DNA of 64,000 bases, taken from positions 4,672,560 through 4,736,559 of the forward strand of contig OZ038434.1 of NCBI GenBank assembly GCA_964036275.1. Reading direction: 5' to 3'. Under the pieces are notes generated by a model, which had not been told where the DNA came from, did not search any database, and worked only from the letters and a program-made list of their open reading frames with translations. Source of the stretch: Litoditis marina. Lineage: Eukaryota > Nematoda > Chromadorea > Rhabditida > Rhabditidae. Shown in pieces: positions 58,094 to 64,000 of this stretch. The stretch's first letter is position 1; every line of letters begins with the position of its first letter. Position numbers and translations under genes: made by a program.

Positions 58094-59266
58094 CAAGGTA
58101 GGTCGCCGGCGGCTAAAGCCGCCTCCGCCTCCCTTGTTTTTATTCCGGGCTGGCGAGAGCTTCCTGGCCCTATTTTTCCTGAACATGGACCGCCGAAGCT
58201 CTCCTCAACATAAAGCACGAAAAATGTCCTCCATAGCAAAACCTCTCTTCAACATAGAGTGCGAGTCTTCTCTCTAACATAGAGCGCGACTCCTCTCTCC
58301 AACAAAGAGCGCGAGCACTCTCCCTAACAGAGCGCGAGTCCTCTATCTAACTTAGAGCGCTAGCACTCTCCCTAACTTAGAGCGCTAGCGCTCTCCCTAA
58401 CATAGAGCGCGAGTCCTCTTTCTAACTTATAGCGCGAGATCTCTCCCTAACATAGAGCGCGGAACTTCTACTTAACATAGAGCGCGGGATGTCTCAGCAT
58501 AGAGCGCGGAACTTCTTCCTAACATAGAGCGCGGAACTTCTCCCTAACAGAGCGCGAGTCCTCTATCTAACTTAGAGCGCGAGCACTCTCCCTAACAGAG
58601 CGCGAGTCCTCTATCTAACTTAGAGCGCGAGATCTCTCCCTAACATAGAGCGCGGAACTTCTACTTAACATAGAGCGCGGGATGTCTCAGCACAGAGCGC
58701 GGAACTTCTCCCTAACATAGAGCGTGGAACTTCTTCCTAACATAGAGCGCGGAACTTCTCCTTAACATAGAGCGCGGGATGTCTTAACATAGAGCGCGAG
58801 ACTTCTATCTAACATAGAGCGCGAAACTTTTTCCTAACATAGAGCGCGAGACTTCTCCCTAATATAGAGCGCTGAACTTTTTTTTACATAGAGCGCGGGA
58901 CTTCTCCTTAACAAATAGCGCGAAACTTCTCCTTAACATAGAGCGCGACAGTTCTCGTTAGGATTCTCTTTCTCTCTCTCTCTACCTCTCTCTCTCTCTC
59001 TATCGCTTGAGGTTGCGTGTATTCCACGGGACGTTAGCGTCATTTGTTTAACTTAGAATGGGTAAATCTATTGCCCAGTTTAATTTGCAGCTAACAACCG
59101 ATCTGTATTCTGCTTGAAAATGAAAATGAAATCCATCCAGCTCACGTTCTTTCACGCTATTTGCCTCACTCTTCCCTCTGATTTTTCGACTAAAAGTGCA
59201 GAGAAATTGTTACAAACCCACACACACACACACACACACACCAAACTAGCCTTTTATACTAGTGGA
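58094..59266 (-). mobile_element. Helitron-like unit B
   Basis: 1,173 bp. 5' end TCCACTAGTATAAAAGG at 59266; 3' hairpin 58094-58135. Satellite at about 58190-58960, CT tract, then a leader containing a CA run (59218-59242). Confidence 0.8.
58190..58960. repeat. CATAGAGCGCG minisatellite, unit B
   Basis: Monomers similar to unit C at its 3' side (identical opening order of variants), including AACTTAGAGCGC variants. Confidence 0.92.
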
Positions 59267-60570
59267 CAAGGGAGGGCGCCGGCGGCTAAAGCCGCCTCCT
59301 CCTCCCTTGTTTGAGCCTAGGCAGGCGGGAGCTTCCTGGCCTTCTTTTCTGAACACAGGACATGAAAGTTCTCCCTATCATAGAGCGCGAAACCTCTCCT
59401 TAACATAACGCGCGGGAGTTTTCTTAACATAAAGCGCGAAATTTCTCCCTAACATAGAGCGCGGGAGTTCTCCCTAACATAGCGCGCGGAAGTTTCTCTT
59501 AACATATGGCGCGAGAGTTCTTCCCAACATAGAGCGCGGTAGTTTTTCTTAATCCGGGGCGCCAGAGTTCTCCTTAACATAGAGCGCGTAAGTTCTCCCT
59601 AACATAGAGTGCGAAACTTCTTCTTAACATAGAGCGCGGAAGTTTTTCTTAACATGGGGCGCGGGAGTTCTCCCTAACAGAGAGCGCGGAAGTTTTTCTC
59701 ATTCCGGGGCGCCAGAGTTCTCCTTAACATAGAGCACGAAATTTCTCCCTACCATAGAGCGCGGGAGTTTCTCTCATTCCGGGGCGCCAAAGTTCTCCTC
59801 AACATAGAGCGCCGTAGTTCTCCCTAACATAGAGCGCGGGAGTTCCCCTTAACATAGAGCGCAAAAGTTTTTCTTTACATGGGGCGCGGGAGTTTTTCTA
59901 ACATAGAGCGCAAAAGTTTTTCTTAACATAGAGTTCTACCTAACATAGAGCGCGGAAGTTCTCCCTAACATAGAGCGCGGAACTATTCCCTAGCACAGAG
60001 CGCAAAATTTTTCCCTAACATAGAGCGCGGAAGTTTTTCTTAACATGGGGCGCGGAAGTTCTTCCCTAACATAGAGCGCGGAAGTTTTTCTTAACATGGG
60101 GCGCGGAAGTTCTTCCCAACATAGAGCGCGGAACTCCCTTCTAACATAGAGCGCAATTTCTCCCTAACATAGAGTGCAAAACTTCTCCTTTACATAGAGC
60201 GCGGAAGTTTTTCTTAACATGGGGCGCGGGAGTTCTCCCTAACATAGAGTGCGAATCTATATCTCTCTATGTCTCTCTCTCTCTCTTTCTCTCTCTCTGT
60301 CGAGGCCGCGTGTACTCCGCTTGTCCCACGTGACATTAACGCCAATTTGTTTAACTTCAATGAACAAATATATTGCTCAATTCGTCAATTTGCAGCTGCA
60401 GCCGATTCATATTCACTTGGAAATAGAAATGGAATCCATCCAAATCACGTTTTTTCCACGCCATTTGCCTCACTCATCACTCTGGCTTTCCGACCAAAAG
60501 TGCAGAGAAATTGTTACAAACCCACACACACACACACACACAGACCAAACTAGCCTTTTATACTAGTGGA
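59267..60570 (-). mobile_element. Helitron-like unit A (5' end of concatemer)
   Basis: 1,304 bp. 5' end TCCACTAGTATAAAAGG at the host junction 60570; 3' hairpin 59267-59309. Satellite 59350-60250 and a leader almost identical to that of unit C. Confidence 0.8.
59350..60250. repeat. CATAGAGCGCG minisatellite, unit A
   Basis: Includes the distinctive variants CATGGGGCGCGGGAGTT and ATTCCGGGGCGCC, not seen in other units. Confidence 0.92.
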
Positions 60571-61669
60571 TTGTGGTAACAGCTCGCTGTTTCATAACAT
60601 TGGTGTTCCAATCTATTCCTACAGTTACTGGACAACCTTTCGATATCGGAGAACGCTTTCTAACACTTTATGCCGAGTATTTCTCCGACTTGCTGTCGAT
60701 TTTACTTGTCTTCACTATTTCACTCAATCGATGCACCACGGTTTTGAGTACTAGGGTGGATGAACGGCTGTTTGAGAGGTGAACTAAATTCATTGCAGTA
60801 ATACAAACTCCTTTTCTTAGTTCTCCATTTTAAACTATGATAAGATTTGAGCATTTGAGCGACAGCAAATTCTCATAATGTTCAATCAGAGTTTTGAATC
60901 GTTCTAATGAATGTATGGGACGTTGGTCACCATGTATTTCATCAAACTTCTACAGAACCTATAGTAAAACAGTTGGGTATAGTTCGGAATGATGGACGCC
61001 TATTGGTGTCCGCTAATGCCTTAAGTTGGGCTCTGGTTATTTTTTCACTAGTAGACCTAGAGTCATACCACTCAAGTACTACCTATAAAACTTTGTTCAG
61101 TCCTCGCTCCTACTATCTGATGCTACTCTGCACAATTATATCTGCTCTTTGTACATTTATTTTCATAAAAGTAACCGGGATGGGAAGAAGCTTCAAACCA
61201 TATTTTGGGTATATTGATAGCATTACGCAACCCGACCTGTTCTTGGTTAGTTTAATCAATAAATAACGAAGAGACGATAGTTTCGGTCACTTCCATTTGT
61301 GTGAAAAACTTCAATGTTAAATAAATATACTGCCTCGATGAGTTACTAGGTTCAAGAAAGAAACATACGAATTAGTCCAGAGCAGCAAGATTTTTACACA
61401 ACACGTATTGTTCAAGAAAGTGTGATGTATGCTTATCAAAACAACTTACCACGCTTCCAATTTGTTACGTTTACTCACGTTTTCCCAAGCAGGTCGTAAG
61501 GCTGGTCTACCTCATGTTCCCCTTATTTTCTATTATTTTATATATTATTATATTCCTGAAACTACGATCACAAACAGCAGATTCTGTGCTGAGAGCTACT
61601 GCTCTGTCCATATCTAAATCGGAGCGAAACGTGGTTATACAAGGAGCCGGAATTGCTCTCATCAATGGG

Positions 61670-62137
61670 GTTAGTAAAATTCAAATCCACTCAAACAATC
61701 GTGCGCAGCGCGGAGCGCTGCGCAGATTAGTTTTTGTTCTCAATTATGCAGACGTTTTGAAGAGTTTTTTGCCCGTTTCTTAATAATAATATAAAGTTTA
61801 TTGCGCATAGATTCAACAACAAAAAGTAATAAGAATTAACTTATTGAGTTATTGAAAGCTTCTATGGCAAAACGTGTCCCAAAGGATTGTATGTTAAATG
61901 TACAATCTACTTACAAGGGAGCGTTGATCAGACTACAAAGTGCAAAGTCGAGACGATGCATGGGCAAACAAAGGTCAGATGATCGATAAAACAACGAGAC
62001 CAGTAACTGAACAGATCGAGAGCTACAGCAAAAATCAAGTATTTGCTCATTTGGGAATTAGATGGGAGCGCAAGAATGCAATACGGTCTTTATGATAATT
62101 TTTACTTAGAGAGCAGAACCAACATGAAGTACAGTTT
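61670..62137. other. Region 3' of the last chemoreceptor exon found
   Basis: After a GG|GTTAGT donor, no TM6 or TM7 exon could be found here. It contains the second copy of the GC hairpin block and AT-rich sequence. Confidence 0.4.
61702..61724. repeat. Perfect GC hairpin, copy 2
   Basis: Identical to 39155-39177 together with the flanking ATTAGTTTTTGTTC. Confidence 0.9.
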
Positions 62138-62803
62138 TCATTGAGAAGCTCTCTGGATATCCACTTTTGAACATCTAGCATCAACACGTATAGGAGTGAA
62201 AGCGTAAGAAACTTCCTTATCTGAGGTTAGGGAAAGCTTTAAGGCAGGATCAGGCGTCAAGGGGAGACGTAGTTCGGGAGCAGCTTGTTCTGGTTGGGGT
62301 TCGGGTGTAGATTGGGTGACTTCGGGAGCAGCTTCTCTCCTGGCCTTCCGAGCGAGGAATCCCTGGAGACGTTGTTCCGGAGTCTCCAGTCTCCGTACAC
62401 TGTAAGAAGAATAGGCAGCATTCGTTCTCATCAACTGAGCAAGAGTTTTGAGGTGGGGAAATTTGGTGGTTTTGGCGATTTCAACACAGAGAGGACGGAA
62501 CTTTCCATCTGTGCGAGGTTTGCCCAAATGATGCAAAACGGTAACGGCTTCGGACGAAATACCAACCAGGGAAAAAAGTTTACTAACCTGATTCCTGGTG
62601 GCATCCTCCGGGAATCCGCAAACGACCAGCTTTCTCCGGTTTTCGTGGCGTTGAAGTTGTTCGGTGATCATCGCAGGGATGTTCTTCTTCAGATCTTCTT
62701 GTTGAGCACGAGTTTCATTCAGCAGATTCAGGATTTGGTCAAGTTTTTCACCAAAATCGCAAATTGATGATGTTTTGTTGATTGGGGTGGAGGACGGGGC
62801 CAT
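62138..62803 (-). CDS. ORF1-like protein of a non-LTR retrotransposon
   Basis: An uninterrupted 221-codon frame starting at the ATG at 62803 (MAPSSTPINK). An N-terminal coiled-coil-prone stretch (about residues 18-50, LDQILNLLNETRAQQEDLKK) is followed by an RRM-like region (KLVVCGFPEDATRNQVSKLF, then RPLCVEIAKTTKFPHLKTLA). The C-terminal part is Pro/Glu-rich. Coiled coil plus RRM-like core, no introns, and location among repeats fit ORF1 of an L1- or CR1-like LINE; ORF1 proteins bind the element RNA. No reverse transcriptase frame follows on the minus strand (61.7-62.1 kb), so the element is truncated or the ORF stands alone. The frame is intact, so the copy is fairly young or conserved. Confidence 0.6.
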   Translation of the reverse strand: MAPSSTPINKTSSICDFGEKLDQILNLLNETRAQQEDLKKNIPAMITEQLQRHENRRKLVVCGFPEDATRNQVSKLFSLVGISSEAVTVLHHLGKPRTDGKFRPLCVEIAKTTKFPHLKTLAQLMRTNAAYSSYSVRRLETPEQRLQGFLARKARREAAPEVTQSTPEPQPEQAAPELRLPLTPDPALKLSLTSDKEVSYAFTPIRVDARCSKVDIQRASQ

Positions 62804-62824
62804 AATCAATAGAGCGATCGACCG

Positions 62825-62890
62825 ACCCGGGCAGATAGAGAGGCCCGAATGAGATAGAGAGGCCCGAATGAGATAGAGAGGCCCGAATGA
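62825..62890. repeat. 19-bp tandem repeat upstream of the ORF1
   Basis: AGGCCCGAATGAGATAGAG three times, just upstream of the ORF1 start; it could be a LINE 5' UTR repeat. Confidence 0.8.
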
Positions 62891-62938
62891 GATTCTTCCT
62901 TATTTGTGAACCATTTTCCGAGAAACTTGCGGTGAGCA

Positions 62939-63914
62939 ATTGAAGGGCATACATCTACAAGATTTGTGAGTTTGAGTTGAAAATTACCCGTTGACGTGAG
63001 TTGGAAGGGTAAACGTCTCGCAAAAATGACTTCCGTAACGGGGCGGCGGCGGCGGCGGCTACAAAAAAATGTCCGCCCTCTTTTCGGGGCACAGCTTCTC
63101 TCTCAATGAAAAATTCTGAACACAGTTTACACTGTTGTGAAGCGAAGAAACAGTTGGGGTATACGTAATTCTCAGTCATAGTTGCAAATTTCATTTTAAG
63201 AATGATAGGGTTTTAAATAGTCTCAGGAAAATTTCTGAATTGACCGGTTTTGAGAAAATAAAAATGAAAAAAGGAGAATCACGTGAAATTGATTCCTAAA
63301 CTTCTCAGCTCATAACTCAGTTGCACGTATAGCCTAGTTTTCATTTGCACTCACATGTCTGAGTGGCACAGTGGATACAATTTCTGTTCTAGTGAAAACG
63401 GATTGAGGTTCGACTCCCGTCTCGAGCGGTGCCACTTGCAATATACTGCTAGTATGATTTTGAGTTATCCCAGTGCTCAATGCTGTGTCAAACTTTATCA
63501 AAAATGACGTGCATTATTTCCACATGGTTATATATTGTTTTAATAAGAGTTTCTCCGTAACTATAGAAAAGGAGGTCAATTAGTAGAAAAAAACGAGTGT
63601 CAAGAAAGTAAAGATTAGTTTTAGAGATCACATAAACGAAAAATATGAAACAGGTCCAATTAACGGATATTGGCTAACCTCGCTCGGTTGAAAATAACAA
63701 AAAAAGTCACAAATATTACTCAATACCGATGATGCAACATCTGAATACATTACACGAAAATCCAACTAGATTTTTGCCATATTTGCATATTTCAAACAAG
63801 CGAGCTTGGCCTTTCCCTCTTAATATCCGTTTATTGGATCTGTTTTATATTTTTCGTTTATGTGATCTCTAAAACTAATCTTTACTTTCTTGACACTAGT
63901 TTTTTATACTAATG
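62939..63914. mobile_element. Foldback element with tRNA-like segment, copy 2
   Basis: Related to 39278-40289 in the same orientation: GGGCATACATCTACAAGAT start, GGCGGC run (63042-63058), tRNA-like stretch (TGGCACAGTGG and GGTTCGACTCC, about 63360-63425), and inverted arms of ~110 bp beginning TTAGTAGAAAAAAACGAGTG. The arms of this copy have their own sequence, which differs from the arms of copy 1. Confidence 0.7.
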
Positions 63915-64000
63915 TAAAAGCACAACAAATATTACTTTGTTCGAAGAACTCTAACAGGGTAAAATTGATCCTGTAACAATCTTTGCAATACTACCGAAAT

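Larger units (their letters stand above)
42039..60570 (-). mobile_element. Concatemer of six Helitron-like units in a chemoreceptor exon
   Basis: On the minus strand the block begins TCCACTAGTATAAAAGG at 60570. It ends at 42039 with a GC-rich hairpin (arms ACCCGGGC and GCCCGGGGT) followed by ACCTTCCTTG. The host bases are A before the TC and T after the CTTG, with no target duplication. Five internal junctions (44710|44711, 46687|46688, 56631|56632, 58093|58094, 59266|59267) join CTTG directly to the next TC. TC start, 3' hairpin near the end and A-T insertion are Helitron features; the canonical end is CTRR, here CTTG. No Rep/helicase frame is present, so the units are non-autonomous and need an enzyme from elsewhere. 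Confidence 0.8.
41015..61669 (+). pseudogene. Serpentine chemoreceptor (7TM, srg-superfamily-like) split by an 18.5-kb insertion
   Basis: Exons: 41015-41053, 41506-41676, 41982-42038 continued at 60571-60575, 60625-60778, 61101-61245 and 61493-61669. An acceptor (ATTATTCAG) lies 22 bases before the ATG. Exon 2 holds an extracellular N terminus and TM1 (LQALIIIFNTTLVVILLRKR); the third holds TM2 (ILDAILPFCSISVN); the fourth TM3 with a loop motif ISLNRC; the fifth TM4; the sixth TM5 followed by SKSERNVVIQ, typical of the TM5-TM6 loop in nematode chemoreceptors. Such receptors act in sensory cilia. TM6-TM7 were not found in the window. Two defects are visible: the insertion 42039-60570 inside the TM2 exon, and a frame conflict at the start of that exon (FYKTFYS in the phase expected from exon 2, HSILDAILPF one frame away). 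The exact subfamily is unsure (srg, sru, srt or srv type). Confidence 0.75.

Noticed and set aside
60907..61266. 119-codon plus-strand frame taken as one exon starting at its ATG
   Set aside because: Only the part from 61101, after a TTGTTCAG acceptor, fits the receptor (TM4) and the phase of the preceding exon. The upstream part is intron.
62285..62767. 160-codon plus-strand frame
   Set aside because: It lies antisense to the ORF1-like frame, which has the coiled-coil and RRM-like features; a shadow frame.

Overview
The window is nuclear DNA from a nematode, most likely a Caenorhabditis or close relative; the species cannot be fixed from the sequence. Genes are split into short exons by introns ending in TTTCAG-like acceptors. 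Seven gene starts carry a 3' splice acceptor 1-2 bases before the ATG, as in spliced-leader trans-splicing, and an eighth carries one 22 bases before it. Recognisable products are a CPEB-type RNA-binding protein and a nematode-type serpentine chemoreceptor. Exon models below were built by hand from open frames, splice consensus and phase agreement.

Layout. 0.5-4.3 kb (-): a six-exon gene for a ~204-residue four-helix membrane protein of unrecognised family. 4.3-10.4 kb: gene-poor, with GA microsatellites and a TTAA-flanked MITE. 10.4-14.9 kb (-): copies 1 and 2 of a family of small secreted proteins. 16.5-23.9 kb (+): a 16-exon CPEB-family gene (two RRMs and a ZZ zinc-binding end), transcribed divergently from copy 2. 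24.4-36.6 kb (-): copies 3 to 6 of the secreted family. All six copies have four exons, every intron in phase 0, the last part of the domain always on a 120-bp exon, and an acceptor one base before the ATG. The proteins (124-145 residues) have an immunoglobulin-like tyrosine-corner motif but an unusual pair of close cysteines. Copies 1-2 share one upstream sequence and copies 4-6 another.

41.0-61.7 kb (+): a chemoreceptor gene split by an 18,532-bp insertion (42039-60570) lying inside the TM2 exon. On the minus strand the insertion begins TC, ends in a GC-rich hairpin followed by CTTG, and sits between a host A and T, as Helitrons do. It is built of six Helitron-like units joined directly head to tail (CTTG|TC at every internal junction), each with its own array of a ~22-27-bp minisatellite containing CATAGAGCGCG. 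Removing the insertion restores an open TM2 exon joined through a 49-base intron to the TM3 exon in the correct phase. One unit carries ~7 kb of extra DNA bounded by two hairpins with the same TGTCACGGCC ends, and contains exon-like pieces. A 5'-truncated LINE tail with a 9-bp target duplication and a TTAA MITE are nested in the same unit.

61.7-64 kb: a LINE-type ORF1 (-) and a second copy of a foldback element also seen at 39.3-40.3 kb. Introns and spacers also contain tRNA-derived SINEs and several inverted-repeat families. The main points of interest are the tandem satellite-carrying Helitron array with its exact empty site, and the six-gene secreted family with subfamily-specific upstream sequences.
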